Origin: Rhizobium sp. AAP43
GTDB taxonomy: Bacteria; Pseudomonadota; Alphaproteobacteria; Rhizobiales; Rhizobiaceae
Length of the DNA stretch: 64,000 bases
Reading direction: 5' to 3'
Assembly: GCF_001296045.1 (NCBI RefSeq)
Contig: NZ_LJHS01000005.1
Coordinates: forward strand, 310,001-374,000
Shown here: positions 1 to 10,458 of the stretch, piece by piece
Numbering within the stretch: position 1 is the first letter of the stretch
Layout: every line of letters begins with the position of its first letter
Translations under genes and position numbers: made by a program
The notes under the pieces: generated by a model
What the model was told of the DNA's origin: nothing
The model's database searches: none
Seen by the model: the letters and a program-made list of their open reading frames with translations, nothing else

Positions 1-332
1 ATCTGAACTACGACTGGAACGAAGAAAACCTGGCAGGTTCTGATGTCAGCACCGGCCTTAGCGGCTCGGCTCGCGGCCGCGTCGGCTATGCCATGGACCG
101 CGCGCTGCTCTTCGCAGCAGGTGGTTACACGGGCACCCAGATCGAGGGCAATGGCGACGATGACACGCTGCACGGCTGGACCGTCGGCGGTGGCGTCGAC
201 TACGCGCTCACCGATCGCATGTTCACGCGCGTCGAATATCGTTACAACGATTTCGGCACGGGTGACCTGGGTGGCAACGAGATCGATTTCGACCAGCACG
301 TGGTCAATGTCGGTCTTGGCGTGAAGTTCTAA
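1..332 (+). CDS. Outer membrane beta-barrel protein, C-terminal part (Omp25/RopB-like)
   Basis: The frame is open from the window edge, so the 5' end is missing. The visible 110 or so residues alternate polar and hydrophobic positions as in transmembrane beta strands. They include the segments RVGYAMDRALLFAAGGYTG and YALTDRMFTRVEYRYNDFG, and the protein ends in VNVGLGVKF with a terminal phenylalanine, the usual recognition signal for barrel assembly in the outer membrane. This fits the small eight-stranded porin-family proteins of rhizobia (Omp25/Omp31/RopB type). An internal ATG at 93 is only a methionine within the barrel. A strong terminator follows. The paralogue cannot be named without the missing half. 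Confidence 0.8.
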   Translation, partial: LNYDWNEENLAGSDVSTGLSGSARGRVGYAMDRALLFAAGGYTGTQIEGNGDDDTLHGWTVGGGVDYALTDRMFTRVEYRYNDFGTGDLGGNEIDFDQHVVNVGLGVKF

Positions 333-357
333 TCAGAACACCCGGACTTAATAAGAA

Positions 358-392
358 CGCCCGGCCTCCTGAATGGATGGCCGGGCGTTTTT
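358..392 (+). terminator. Rho-independent terminator after the porin gene
   Basis: A perfect 9-bp stem (CGCCCGGCC at 358-366 pairing with GGCCGGGCG at 379-387) is followed by a run of five T. It lies 25 bases after the porin stop codon and also separates that gene from the convergent chemotaxis gene. Confidence 0.85.
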
Positions 393-410
393 CGTTGGTG
401 CCCTGTCTGA

Positions 411-2255
411 TCAGGCCGCGGCTGACAGACGCCTTACGGGCTTTGGTGCTTCCTCGTCACGAATGCCAGAACGGCGATTGAGCTGGAAGCGACCGACAAG
501 GTTCGACAGTTCGGTAGCACCGGCGGCAAGTGTGTGGCTGATCGCCGAGGTTTCCTCGACCATGGCGGCATTGCGCTGGGTCATCTGATCGATGTTCTCC
601 ACGGCGGTGCTGATCTCCTTGAGGCCAAGCGCCTGCTCCTTCGCCGCAAGAGCAATGGCGTCGATGTTCGTGTCGATCTGAGCCACGAACTCGCCGATCC
701 GGTCGAGCGCCGATCCGGTTTCACCCACCAGCCTGACGCCTGACGATACCTCTGTGCTGGACTTCTGGATCAACCCCTTGATATCACGCGCGGCTGTCGC
801 GGACCTCTGGGCCAGTTCCCGCACTTCCTGGGCGACGACGGCAAAGCCCTTGCCGGCCTCGCCGGCGCGCGCGGCTTCCACGCCGGCGTTGAGCGCCAGC
901 AGGTTTGTCTGGAAAGCGATTTCATCGATGACGCCGATGATCTGTCCGATTTCTGACGAGGCCTGTTCGATCCGCTCCATGGCAGTCACGGCCGAGCGCA
1001 CCACTTCGGCGGATGCGATGGCCGAGTCCTTGGCCTCGCGAACGAGGTCGCGGGTATCCTGTGTGCGATCGGCCGAGGCATTGACGGTCGCGGTGACCTG
1101 TTCCAGCGCAGATGAGGTCTGCTCGAGTGCTGCTGCCTGTTGTTCTGTTCGGGTGGCAAGGTTGGACGATCCCTCGCGCATTTCCATACTGTTTTCGTGA
1201 AGCCGCCGGGTCTCGACCAGAACTCTTTCCAGTGTGGTCTGAAAGGTCGCGATGGAGTGGTTGAAATCCTCGCGCAAGCGTTCGAATCGGTGATCGAAGG
1301 GCTCGTCCAAGGTCATGCGAATGTTGCAGTCGGCCAGGCGATGCAGACCGGCACCGAGCGTCTCGATGACAAAACGGAGCGCCTCTGCTTCGATCGCCCG
1401 ATCATGATCTCGAGCGCTACGCTCCTGATCAATCACGGCACGGGCGTTTTCTGCGTCGAACTGGAGGCGTTGATTCTCAAGTCCGGCTTTGCGGAAGACT
1501 TCGACAGCGGCTGCGATCTGTCCGATTTCGTCTCGACGCTCTGAGTGTGGCACGGGTTCCGAATAGGTGCCGGTTGCCATCTGCGTCATGTAGCCGGAGA
1601 TTTCGGCCAGTGGATTGAGGGCACGCCGGCGGACGAAGAAGACGGTTCCGAGTGCGGTCGCGATCAGCATCAGGCCGAGAACTATTGACAGCATCTCGCG
1701 GCTCGCGGACTCCGCGGCGGCATAGGCCTCGCGATCGACGAGATAGGTTCCGGCCATGGCGACCAATTGGTTCACCGAAGCTTCATGGTCATGAAACTCC
1801 TGCTTCAGCTTCAAAAGTGCAGGCTTGATGGCGCTAACATCGCCTGCATTTGCAAAGGGGACGTAGTCGCCTTCAAGCGTCTTCCAATAGGTGTCGCCCT
1901 TAGCCAGAACGTCCGTGTAGAGCTTATTCTGCAGGCTGGCTGGCAGCGTGGAGGATTTCCAGTAGTCACGTCGCTCGTCGTAGAGCTTGTGCAGATCCTT
2001 GATGCGCGGAATATTGGTTGCGGCTGTTTCCGGATGCAGCGCGGTTTCGCTGGCAAGCGCGTAGGATTCGATCAGATAGAGCGGTGGTGGCAGGATGTCG
2101 GCGATCAGGTCCTTGCCGTCGACGATCTCTTGATAGATCGGTCCGTTCACCTTCAGCATCTGCAGTGTCTGGGCGCCGATGGCTGCGACGACCACGATAC
2201 CGCCTGCGAGAGCTAGACCGGCTGTCGTGATGACGATTTTCAAATTGAGTGTCAT
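411..2255 (-). CDS. Methyl-accepting chemotaxis protein
   Basis: Inner-membrane chemoreceptor of 614 residues. It passes an extracytoplasmic signal to the CheA/CheW kinase complex. A first membrane segment lies near residues 7-28, a largely helical periplasmic sensor follows to about 187, the second membrane segment is at about 188-208, and a HAMP linker runs to about 262. The signalling domain carries the highly conserved hairpin tip [21 protein letters not shown]. No CheR-binding pentapeptide is seen at the C terminus, which ends in LSAAA. The frame extends to 2411, but I chose the ATG at 2255 because it begins directly before the first membrane helix and the upstream residues are not signal-like. 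The ligand is unknown, and no che genes are next to it. Confidence 0.93.
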   Translation of the reverse strand: MTLNLKIVITTAGLALAGGIVVVAAIGAQTLQMLKVNGPIYQEIVDGKDLIADILPPPLYLIESYALASETALHPETAATNIPRIKDLHKLYDERRDYWKSSTLPASLQNKLYTDVLAKGDTYWKTLEGDYVPFANAGDVSAIKPALLKLKQEFHDHEASVNQLVAMAGTYLVDREAYAAAESASREMLSIVLGLMLIATALGTVFFVRRRALNPLAEISGYMTQMATGTYSEPVPHSERRDEIGQIAAAVEVFRKAGLENQRLQFDAENARAVIDQERSARDHDRAIEAEALRFVIETLGAGLHRLADCNIRMTLDEPFDHRFERLREDFNHSIATFQTTLERVLVETRRLHENSMEMREGSSNLATRTEQQAAALEQTSSALEQVTATVNASADRTQDTRDLVREAKDSAIASAEVVRSAVTAMERIEQASSEIGQIIGVIDEIAFQTNLLALNAGVEAARAGEAGKGFAVVAQEVRELAQRSATAARDIKGLIQKSSTEVSSGVRLVGETGSALDRIGEFVAQIDTNIDAIALAAKEQALGLKEISTAVENIDQMTQRNAAMVEETSAISHTLAAGATELSNLVGRFQLNRRSGIRDEEAPKPVRRLSAAA

Positions 2256-2544
2256 GGTGTATCCGTGCGGATGGCAGGGCAGCCGGCGTCCAGCGCAAGC
2301 AGGAGCGTCCGCGGAGCAATGCCGTGGTTCAACAGTCTGATTTTTTGAAATAGCGCGGCGAACGAAGCGCGGCTTATATCTCTCGCCCGTTCTGTCCTCA
2401 TCAAAGGACAAATATCCTACCGGTCGGTTAAGGTTGACGACTCGTTTAGGGGGCTATGCAAGATTTAGCGGGTTTTTTTTGTCATTTCGGTAAGGGCGCC
2501 CGGAAGTCTGCAATCAACAGGGTTTCCCGGGCGCTCCGGCTCAA

Positions 2545-3531
2545 TCAGGCGGTGATGTCGATGACGCCGCAGTCGCCCTGATCGGATGCAAAGCAGAGAA
2601 GCTTGCCGGTCGTGCTCCAGTCCATGGCCGTGATCGCACCTTTGCCTGGGCGACGCAGAAGGGCCTCCTTGCCGTCCGCAATCCGCACGGCGAGGATCAT
2701 GCCGTCGATGAAGCCGATGGCGAGAACCTCTTCCAGTGGATGGAAGGCGACCTGGGTCACGAGGATGTTGGCGCGTGTGCCGAGTTCCAGCGGCGCCTTG
2801 CCCATTGGGCCATCCTTGCCGGCAAAAGGCCAGACGATGGCGGCGGGCGCACCGGATGAAGCCAGCCATTTGCCCTTCGGTGACCAGGACAGGGATTTGA
2901 CCTTGGCGGGGTAGCCGGTCATGCGCATGTGACGGGCATCCGTGCTCTTGCCGTCCAGCTTCCAGCCGTGAAGGGCGCTTTCCTGCATCATGGTGACGAC
3001 GAAGCGGCCATCGGGTGAGAAGGTCACGCCGGTATGCGCGCCTTTCCAGTCGAGGTCGACAGGTGCGCCGGCAGTTCCAACCCAGTGCAGGGTCACGCCA
3101 TTATAGCGGGCGACGGCTATGCGCAGACCCTTGGGCGCGAAGTCTACCCCCTCGACCGTGCGTTCCTCGGCGAATTCCTTCGTCGTACCATCCGCGAGCC
3201 GCACAAAAGTGGACTTGCCATGGGCATAGGCGACGGCGCCCTGCGGGCCGGGGGCGACGACATTGATCCATTTACGCGGGGCATGGGCCAGTTCGGTCAC
3301 GCTGCCGTCAGGGGCGATCCGGAGCACGCGCCCGTCCTCGCCGCCGGTGAGGAGGGTTTGGCTAGCGGGATCCTTGACGCAGGTCAGCAATCCAGCATCC
3401 GTTTTCGTCACCTTCTCGCCGCCATCAAGGCGGTGGATAGCACCGCTCGAGGCGGCGAAAACCGGAATGTCGCCGAGAAAATGGGCTGCCAGCACGTGGC
3501 CTTCGATGTCGAGCGGGGCAACGGTCGGCAT
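2545..3531 (-). CDS. WD40-repeat protein, partner of the COG0523 GTPase gene
   Basis: A 328-residue protein made of repeated beta-propeller blades. Typical blade ends are visible, such as VTFSPDGRFVV, SLSWSPKGKWLASSG and VAFHPLEEVLAIG, each placing a hydrophobic strand before a D/P-rich turn. No signal peptide or membrane segment is seen, so it is probably cytoplasmic. It follows the COG0523 metallochaperone-like gene on the same strand after 50 bases, which suggests one transcript. A WD40 protein next to a COG0523 GTPase is a recurring rhizobial arrangement. The role is unproven; a scaffold for metal delivery is an inference from context. Confidence 0.8.
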   Translation of the reverse strand: MPTVAPLDIEGHVLAAHFLGDIPVFAASSGAIHRLDGGEKVTKTDAGLLTCVKDPASQTLLTGGEDGRVLRIAPDGSVTELAHAPRKWINVVAPGPQGAVAYAHGKSTFVRLADGTTKEFAEERTVEGVDFAPKGLRIAVARYNGVTLHWVGTAGAPVDLDWKGAHTGVTFSPDGRFVVTMMQESALHGWKLDGKSTDARHMRMTGYPAKVKSLSWSPKGKWLASSGAPAAIVWPFAGKDGPMGKAPLELGTRANILVTQVAFHPLEEVLAIGFIDGMILAVRIADGKEALLRRPGKGAITAMDWSTTGKLLCFASDQGDCGVIDITA

Positions 3532-3581
3532 GGGTCAGATATGTCCTCTTGCTTTGTCTTTGGGCAGGGTCAGGTGAGGGC

Positions 3582-4700
3582 TCACGCCGTCGCCTCGCAG
3601 GCCTTGAAGCTCGCTTCGAGCTTTTCGCGATCCAGCTCTCGACCGATGAAGACGAGGCGGCTTTCGCGCTTTTCACCATCCTTCCACGGACGCTGGTGAT
3701 CGCCCTCGACGATCATGTGCACGCCCTGAACAACGTAACGTTCTTCGTCGCCCTTGAAGGCGATGATACCCTTCAGGCGCAGGATGTTCGGGCCTTGCGT
3801 CTGGGTTACCTTCTGGATCCAGGGGAAGAAGCGATCCGGGTTCATCTCGCCGCCGCGCAGCGAGACGGAAACAACCGTTACATCATGGATCGCGGATGGG
3901 CCGTGATCATGGTGGTGGTGGCCGTGGTCATGCGCATGGCCATGATCATGATGATCGTGCCCGTGGTCATGATGATGATGGTCGTGATCATGGTGATGAT
4001 GGTCGTGGCCGCAATCCGGACCGCAGACATGATCGGGGGCATCGTGATCGAGGAAATGCGGATCATTTTCCAGCGCGCGCTCAAGATTGAAGGCGCCCTG
4101 GTCGAGCACCTTGGACAGATCGACGCCGGAGCGGGTGGTCGAGTAGATGCGGGCGGACGGGTTGATCGCGCGTACGATGTGCTCGATCTGGTGCAGCTCG
4201 TCATGGCTGACAAGATCGGCCTTGTTGATGACAACGACATCGGCAAAGGCGATCTGGTCTTCGGCTTCGCGGCTGTCCTTCAGGCGCAGCGGCAGGTGCT
4301 TGGCGTCGACAAGCGCGACCACGGCATCAAGCTCGGTCTTGGAGCGGACATCGTCATCCATGAAGAAGGTCTGTGCAACGGGAACCGGATCGGCGAGGCC
4401 CGTCGTCTCGACGATGATGCCATCGAACCGGCCGGGGCGGCGCATCAGGCCTTCAACGACGCGGATCAGGTCGCCGCGCACCGTGCAGCAGACGCAGCCA
4501 TTGTTCATCTCGTAGATTTCTTCGTCCGACTCGACGATCAGGTCGTTATCGATGCCGATTTCGCCGAATTCATTGACGATGACGGCGTATTTCTTGCCGT
4601 GGTTTTCCGACAGAATGCGGTTCAAGAGCGTGGTCTTTCCGGCGCCGAGATAGCCGGTGAGCACGGTGACGGGTGTCGGTTTTACGGTTGCTTCGGTCAT
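3582..4700 (-). CDS. COG0523 (CobW/YeiR-type) GTPase with a histidine-rich metal-binding region
   Basis: A 372-residue G3E-family GTPase, a likely zinc metallochaperone. It has a Walker A motif GYLGAGKT at residues 16-23, the family signature GCVCC at 68-72 (the CxCC metal site), and the guanine-specificity motif NKAD. A stretch around residues 205-265 is very rich in His and Asp and includes a [12 protein letters not shown] segment. The CobW C-terminal domain follows, and the end is KACEATA. An upstream methionine at 4730 exists, but ATG 4700 places the P-loop at the normal distance from the N terminus. A zinc-regulator-like inverted repeat lies 40 bases upstream. The histidine tract favours zinc over cobalt; the client protein is unknown. 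Confidence 0.9.
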   Translation of the reverse strand: MTEATVKPTPVTVLTGYLGAGKTTLLNRILSENHGKKYAVIVNEFGEIGIDNDLIVESDEEIYEMNNGCVCCTVRGDLIRVVEGLMRRPGRFDGIIVETTGLADPVPVAQTFFMDDDVRSKTELDAVVALVDAKHLPLRLKDSREAEDQIAFADVVVINKADLVSHDELHQIEHIVRAINPSARIYSTTRSGVDLSKVLDQGAFNLERALENDPHFLDHDAPDHVCGPDCGHDHHHHDHDHHHHDHGHDHHDHGHAHDHGHHHHDHGPSAIHDVTVVSVSLRGGEMNPDRFFPWIQKVTQTQGPNILRLKGIIAFKGDEERYVVQGVHMIVEGDHQRPWKDGEKRESRLVFIGRELDREKLEASFKACEATA

Positions 4701-4739
4701 GAAAGCCTCGATCGGGTGGGACTGCCGCATCAGCGGCTT

Positions 4740-4752
4740 GTAATGGTGTTAC
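4740..4752 (-). promoter_or_regulatory. Candidate Zur-type operator upstream of the COG0523 gene
   Basis: The minus-strand sequence GTAACACCATTAC forms a GTAA-N5-TTAC inverted repeat 40 bases before the start codon. Alphaproteobacterial Zur sites are AT-rich dyads with GTAA/TTAC ends, so the resemblance is partial. Position and gene content support the idea; the inner bases match poorly. Confidence 0.35.
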
Positions 4753-4881
4753 CCCCATATAGGCGTTCAGCCGGAGCAGTTCAAAGGCTTTCGTGCGGTC
4801 AGGTGAGGTTCAATGTCGGGCAGCCGCCTGAGGTCGGGGTAGCAAAGCGGAAGCCCTTGCCGAAGCAGGTACAGGCCGTAT

Positions 4882-5673
4882 TCACCGAAAGTCCGCCACA
4901 TCAAACTGACGCATATCCTCAATCAGCTCCACCAGTCCCTTTACCGCGTGCTCGATCAACCTTTCGCCCTTGTCCGCCGTTGCTGCCTTCGCATTGCCGG
5001 CGACGCCTTGTGGGTTGAGGTCGGCCATTTTCCAGCCGAAGGCATGCGGACCGTAGGCGCGCAGGTGCGTGAAGCGCTGGACTAAATCGGTTTGGCGGGA
5101 CGGAAAATTTTCGGCCTTCTGCATGTCGACACGTTCAGGTGCGAGCGCCAGCATCACCGAGGTTTCGATATCGCCGCCGTGAATGTCGATGGCCTTGGCC
5201 TCCGGTGTGATGACGCCCTCCGGCAGTCCGAAGCGGCTCCAGCTTGTCGCCACGACCAGCATGTTGAAGCGGACGCGGGCCTCGGTCGCGACAATGGTGA
5301 GCAGGGGCGAATTGCCGCCATGGGCATTGAGCAGAACGAGCTTGCGAATGCCCCCTTCGTTCAATTCCTCCGCCATACCCAGCCAGCGGGTGACGGCCTC
5401 GTCGAAGGCGAGCGTTGCCGTGCCCTCGACGTCCATGTGTTCGATGGAATAGCCGACCGGCTCCGTTGGCAGGATCGTGACTGGCAAATGATCCGGCAAG
5501 GCGGCTGCGAGCCGCTCTGCTATGCCGGTTGCAATGATGGTGTCCGTCTCGAAGGGCAGGTGCGGGCCGTGCTGCTCATGGGCGCCGAGCGGCAGGACGG
5601 CGATCCAGTCGTGGCGATCACGCGGCGAGAGCCGGGCATCGTTGCGGTTGAACCAGCGCTCGGGTTTCGCCAT
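4882..5673 (-). CDS. Creatininase (creatinine amidohydrolase) family protein
   Basis: A 263-residue metal-dependent amidohydrolase of the creatininase fold. Family motifs are in the expected order: LPLGAHEQHGPHLP near residue 28 with metal-binding Glu and His, the downstream ETD, LNAHGGN in the middle, and IHGGDIETS with a further Asp/Glu pair. The family includes creatininase and the FAPy deformylase ArfB of riboflavin/F420 biosynthesis; nothing in the neighbourhood decides the substrate. It is transcribed away from the MarR gene, sharing a 94-base intergenic region, so the regulator may control it. The start ATG is the first in frame. Confidence 0.88.
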   Translation of the reverse strand: MAKPERWFNRNDARLSPRDRHDWIAVLPLGAHEQHGPHLPFETDTIIATGIAERLAAALPDHLPVTILPTEPVGYSIEHMDVEGTATLAFDEAVTRWLGMAEELNEGGIRKLVLLNAHGGNSPLLTIVATEARVRFNMLVVATSWSRFGLPEGVITPEAKAIDIHGGDIETSVMLALAPERVDMQKAENFPSRQTDLVQRFTHLRAYGPHAFGWKMADLNPQGVAGNAKAATADKGERLIEHAVKGLVELIEDMRQFDVADFR

Positions 5674-5767
5674 CTGGCCTCGTCTCCTGATCTTCGATAT
5701 GACAGGCGACCGTTCGCGGCCAGCCTATTGGCTGGTGATGCATGCGGCCAAGCCCCCGGGGAGAGTA

Positions 5768-6358
5768 ATGGCGAAAAAGGACAAGGCCGACAAGGCACCC
5801 AAGGCATCCAAGCCTGAGAAGGCGGCCAAGGGCGACACTGGCGGCAAGCTGGATCGCAGCGAGAAGAAGAAGGGGGCGAAGAAGAAGGATCTCGCCGGAA
5901 GCGGCCTGCTTTCTGCCTCCGTCACCCAGGTTGCGCGGGCCATGCGCACGCGTCTCTCCCACGGGCTGTCGCAAAGTGGTCTTTACCCCGGACAGGATGG
6001 CGTCATCCAGCTGCTGGCCGCCGATGACGGCATGACGCCCGGCGCCCTGGCGCTTAGGCTTGGCGTCAAGGCACCGACCATGACGCGCACCATCGGCCGC
6101 ATGGAAGCTCAGGGCTTCGTCACCCGGCAGGCGGATGATCGTGACCAGCGGCAGACCAAGGTCTATCTGACCGGAGAGGGCCGCAACAGCCTGGCGCGAA
6201 TCCAGGCCGCCATGGCCGATTGCGAGCGTAAGGCGATCCGCGGCCTGTCTGGAAAAGAGGTGCGCCAACTTGTGAAGCTGCTCACCGCCATTGAGGACAA
6301 CCTGTCAAACCGGCCGCAGGCCGCGCGTGAACCAGTCGATCTGGACGAAGACGATTGA
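5768..6358 (+). CDS. MarR-family transcriptional regulator with lysine-rich N-terminal tail
   Basis: A 196-residue regulator. A winged-helix domain from about residue 50 carries the family pattern: GMTPGALALRLGVKAPTMTRTI as the recognition helix region, then the wing DDRDQRQTKVYLT. The first 45 residues are an unusual low-complexity tail rich in Lys, Ala and Asp, ahead of the usual dimerisation helix. The start is set by ATG 5768, which has a GGGGAGAG ribosome-binding site. The open frame reaches further upstream, but that part overlaps the creatininase gene's promoter. Divergent orientation suggests control of the creatininase gene or of itself. Confidence 0.88.
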   Translation: MAKKDKADKAPKASKPEKAAKGDTGGKLDRSEKKKGAKKKDLAGSGLLSASVTQVARAMRTRLSHGLSQSGLYPGQDGVIQLLAADDGMTPGALALRLGVKAPTMTRTIGRMEAQGFVTRQADDRDQRQTKVYLTGEGRNSLARIQAAMADCERKAIRGLSGKEVRQLVKLLTAIEDNLSNRPQAAREPVDLDEDD

Positions 6359-6374
6359 AAGCCGCGCTTAAATT

Positions 6375-6393
6375 GTTTAATTAAACGGTTTAA
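6375..6393 (+). promoter_or_regulatory. Palindromic operator candidate upstream of the LacI-type gene
   Basis: Two overlapping dyads lie 43-61 bases before the GTG start: the perfect 12-bp palindrome GTTTAATTAAAC (6375-6386) and TTAAACGGTTTAA (6381-6393). LacI-family proteins bind symmetric sites of this size and often autoregulate. It is a candidate only. Confidence 0.45.
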
Positions 6394-6435
6394 GGGCGCG
6401 AATTCGCGCCGCCGGTCTGCTGCGAGGGAGGATAC

Positions 6436-7452
6436 GTGGCACAAAAGGTCAAGCTTTCGACCATTGCGGAATCGCTCGGTCTGTCTACGGCGACAATTTC
6501 GCTTGCGCTCCGCGACAGTCCTCTGGTTGCCGTCGATACCAGGGAAAAGATCAAAGAGCAGGCAAGGGCGCTCGGTTATATCTATAACCGCCGTGCGGCC
6601 AGTCTCCGGACATCGCGTTCAGGCATTATCGGTGTCGTGGTGCATGATATCATGAACCCGTTTTACGGGGAGATCCTGAAGGCGATCGAGACCGAACTCG
6701 ATCGCAGTCGCCACACCTTCATTCTGTCCAACCACTACGATTCGGTCGACAAGCAGCGCATGTTCGTCGAGACGCTTTTGCAGCTTGGCGGTGACGGTGT
6801 GATCATGTCACCGGCCATTGGCACGCCGCCGGAAGATGTGATGCTGGCGGAAAACAACGGGATGCCGGCAATCTTCATTGCCCGCTCGATGGATGGGCTC
6901 GACGTACCGATCTATCGCGGTGACGACACCTATGGCATTTCACTTGCGACCAATCATCTGATTGGTCTTGGCCATCGCTCGATTGCAATGATCGGCGGGA
7001 CCGACCAGACGTCGACGGGGCGTGATCGTTATCAGGGCTATGTCAATGCGCTGCGCAAGGCGGGCATAGAGGTCGATCCGGGCCTTCGCATTCCAGGGCC
7101 CCGCACCAAGCAGGGCGGTTTCGAGGCGGCTGTGAACTTCCTGTCTCTGCCACAAAAGCCAACGGCTGCGGTGTGCTGGAACGATCTTGTCGCCATCGGT
7201 CTGATGAACGGCATTGCCCGTGCTGGACTGGTGCCCGGCAAGGACATTTCCGTGACTGGCTACGACGATCTTGAAGAAGCCTCGATCGCAACGCCAGCGC
7301 TGACGACCGTCTGGAACGGTCAGGCCGAGGTCGGCAGGCTGGCCGCGCGGGCGCTGCTCGACAAGCTTGCGGGCAGCCACGAGCCTGATGGCATCCATCT
7401 GATCAAGCCCGAGATGCGGATTCGCCAGTCGACCAGCCCCATTCCGCGTTGA
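6436..7452 (+). CDS. LacI-family transcriptional regulator
   Basis: A 338-residue sugar-responsive repressor type. The N-terminal helix-turn-helix reads KLSTIAESLGLSTATISLAL, and the hinge is NRRAASLRTSRSG. A periplasmic-binding-protein-like effector domain follows with typical landmarks (GVVVHDIMNPFYGEI, LGHRSIAMIGG, DISVTGYDDLE). The GTG start at 6436 has a strong GGGAGGA site. The next gene, a 2-hydroxyacid dehydrogenase, begins 20 bases after its stop, so the two are probably one operon and the effector may be related to that enzyme's substrate. The effector cannot be named from sequence. Confidence 0.92.
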   Translation: MAQKVKLSTIAESLGLSTATISLALRDSPLVAVDTREKIKEQARALGYIYNRRAASLRTSRSGIIGVVVHDIMNPFYGEILKAIETELDRSRHTFILSNHYDSVDKQRMFVETLLQLGGDGVIMSPAIGTPPEDVMLAENNGMPAIFIARSMDGLDVPIYRGDDTYGISLATNHLIGLGHRSIAMIGGTDQTSTGRDRYQGYVNALRKAGIEVDPGLRIPGPRTKQGGFEAAVNFLSLPQKPTAAVCWNDLVAIGLMNGIARAGLVPGKDISVTGYDDLEEASIATPALTTVWNGQAEVGRLAARALLDKLAGSHEPDGIHLIKPEMRIRQSTSPIPR

Positions 7453-7472
7453 AAGCCGAAGGAAGCTCCCCC

Positions 7473-8429
7473 ATGACCAAGCCTGTCATCCTGATCCCGG
7501 GACGTATCCATCCGCGTGTTACCGCGCGCCTGTCCGAGCGCTGCGAACTTGTCGAAATCGCCTCCGTCGACACGTCAGAGCTGGATGCGGAGACTTTGTC
7601 GCGGGTGCGTGGCGGTGCGGTGTCAGGCCGTTTTCCGGCGTCGCTGATGGCGGCGCTGCCCAATCTTGAGGTCATCGGCAGCTTCGGCGTCGGCTATGAC
7701 GGCGTTGACGTTGCAGAAGCGGCCCGCCGGGGCGTAATCGTCACGCATACGCCTGATGTCCTGAACGACGAGGTTGCCGACACGGCGCTCGCCTTGCTGC
7801 TCAATACCGTGCGTCGGTTTCATTTCGCTGAAACCTATCTGCGCGAAGGGCGCTGGGAAAGCGAAGGGGCTTTCCCGCTGTCGCCCCTGTCGCTCAAGGG
7901 CCAACGCGTCGGCATACACGGGCTGGGGCGGATCGGCCTGGAGATCGCGTCGCGGCTGGTGCCGTTCAAGGTGGAGATCCATTATCACACCCGCACGCCC
8001 CGTGCCGATGTGCCCTACACCTATCACGAAAGCCTGCTTGCACTCGCCACCGCTGTCGATACGCTGATCTCGATCGTGCCGTCGACGCCGCAGACAGCGG
8101 GTGCAATCGACGCCGGGGTGCTGAAGGCGCTTGGGCCCAAGGGCGTGCTGATCAATGTCGGACGTGGATCGACAGTCGATGAGCCGGCGCTGATTGCGGC
8201 ACTCAAGGACGGGACCATCGCGGCCGCCGGCCTCGACGTCTTTGCGGACGAGCCGCGCGTGCCGAAGGCTTTGCTCGACCTGCCGAATGTCTCGCTCTTG
8301 CCGCATGTCGCCTCGGCCTCCGTCCCGACGCGGGATGCGATGGCGGATCTGGTGGCCGACAATATTCTCTCCTGGTTCGAAGAGGGGCGGCCGCTGACGC
8401 CGGTTCCGGAAACACCGTTCAAGGGCTGA
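7473..8429 (+). CDS. D-isomer-specific 2-hydroxyacid dehydrogenase (glyoxylate/hydroxypyruvate reductase-like)
   Basis: A 318-residue NAD(P)-dependent oxidoreductase. The Rossmann motif is GIHGLGRIG at about 148-156. The catalytic set is visible as Arg231 in NVGRGS, Glu260 in FADEP and His278 in LLPHVAS. The protein has the two-domain layout of GhrB/HprA-like reductases, which reduce 2-keto acids such as glyoxylate or hydroxypyruvate. ATG 7473 with AAGGAAG upstream is preferred over the in-frame TTG at 7449, which overlaps the LacI gene. After the catalytic His the more usual GSAT is ASAS. The physiological substrate is not fixed by the context. Confidence 0.9.
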   Translation: MTKPVILIPGRIHPRVTARLSERCELVEIASVDTSELDAETLSRVRGGAVSGRFPASLMAALPNLEVIGSFGVGYDGVDVAEAARRGVIVTHTPDVLNDEVADTALALLLNTVRRFHFAETYLREGRWESEGAFPLSPLSLKGQRVGIHGLGRIGLEIASRLVPFKVEIHYHTRTPRADVPYTYHESLLALATAVDTLISIVPSTPQTAGAIDAGVLKALGPKGVLINVGRGSTVDEPALIAALKDGTIAAAGLDVFADEPRVPKALLDLPNVSLLPHVASASVPTRDAMADLVADNILSWFEEGRPLTPVPETPFKG

Positions 8430-8540
8430 TGTAACCCCCAAAGGCCTTGGTCTACTTGCAAGCTTGCCGCTCCAGCTTTCGGCAAGCTTGTCGGCGCATT
8501 GTTCCCTGACCAGCCCTCAAGGCGGTGAAGGGGTGCTTCC

Positions 8541-9020
8541 ATGAAAGCCTATCTCCTCGTGCTTGCGTCTGCGCTCGGCGCTGCAGCGGTTGCCGCGACA
8601 GGATTGTCGCTGCTCGCCAATCCTGCCTCCATGTCGTCTGTTCAGACCGATGCCCTGATTTCTGGCGGTATTCCTCAGCCGGCTGGGCCCAAGCCCTCGA
8701 CGCTGATTGATACGGCGGCTGTCGGGGCGTCGCCACCGGCGATTTTTTCGGTTTCCAATTTTACCCGCCGCAGCGTCTGTCTGGTCGAGCGGGGTGGAAC
8801 GCTCACCAGCCGCAGCCGCTCCTTCTTTGCCCCTCCGGATTGTGCCGCAGTCTGGCCCGGGCTGCAGGCGGCGCGGACTTGGACGGAAAACGAAGATGGC
8901 AGCGTCACCCTCAGCGACGGCGCCGGAAAGGCGCTGATCACGCTGGTAAGGGGAAAGAGCTTTTCCTACGAGATGGCAGACCCACGCGAGGCCGATCTCG
9001 CTTTGCTCATGCTGCCGTGA
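8541..9020 (+). CDS. Small exported protein, possible AprI/Inh-type protease-inhibitor domain
   Basis: A 159-residue protein with an N-terminal hydrophobic signal segment (residues 4-25). The mature part has two cysteines that could form a disulfide (SVCLVERG and PPDCAAVWPG). The C-terminal portion, with AARTWTENEDGSVTLSDGAGKALITL, resembles the beta-barrel of alkaline-protease inhibitors (AprI/Inh), in which a Trp and the G-x-L-D pattern recur. No metalloprotease gene is nearby. The domain call is tentative; secretion to the periplasm is more secure. An AAGGGG site precedes the ATG. Confidence 0.55.
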   Translation: MKAYLLVLASALGAAAVAATGLSLLANPASMSSVQTDALISGGIPQPAGPKPSTLIDTAAVGASPPAIFSVSNFTRRSVCLVERGGTLTSRSRSFFAPPDCAAVWPGLQAARTWTENEDGSVTLSDGAGKALITLVRGKSFSYEMADPREADLALLMLP

Positions 9021-9125
9021 CGCGCCCGAGCCGCCTTGCTGGCCCTTTGTCGGTGGGACAAAAGTGCAGGCGTCTGGATGATACAACCAAAGTCTAGGCC
9101 TAAAGGTGCATGAGGCATGTCTTGA

Positions 9126-10328
<1,203 letters not shown>

Positions 10329-10354
10329 GCCTTATGCCTTCGTGATCCGCAATG

Positions 10355-10383
10355 CCCGGCCTCCTGTGGAGGCCGGGTTTTTT
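10355..10383 (+). terminator. Terminator after dctP
   Basis: A perfect 10-bp stem CCCGGCCTCC/GGAGGCCGGG with a three-base loop is followed by six T. Confidence 0.9.
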
Positions 10384-10416
10384 ATTGTCTGCTGCGTCGC
10401 GGCGCATGAGAGATAG

Positions 10417-10440
10417 AAAAAAAAGCCCCCGGACGGGGGC
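10417..10440 (-). terminator. Terminator after dctM
   Basis: GCCCCC/GGGGGC stem at 10425-10440. On the minus strand it ends in eight T (plus-strand A run 10417-10424). With the preceding hairpin it closes the two convergent transcripts. Confidence 0.85.
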
Positions 10441-10458
10441 TTTTCCATTTTGGTTGCA

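Noticed and set aside
3890..4030. Apparent simple-sequence DNA repeat (CATGATGGTG-like)
   Set aside because: It encodes the His/Asp-rich tract of the COG0523 protein and is not a separate repeat or CRISPR-like array.
3549..5018. 489-codon plus-strand open frame with a Met/Val/His-rich middle
   Set aside because: It is the antisense image of the COG0523 gene, whose motifs are complete on the minus strand; its translation has no domain features.
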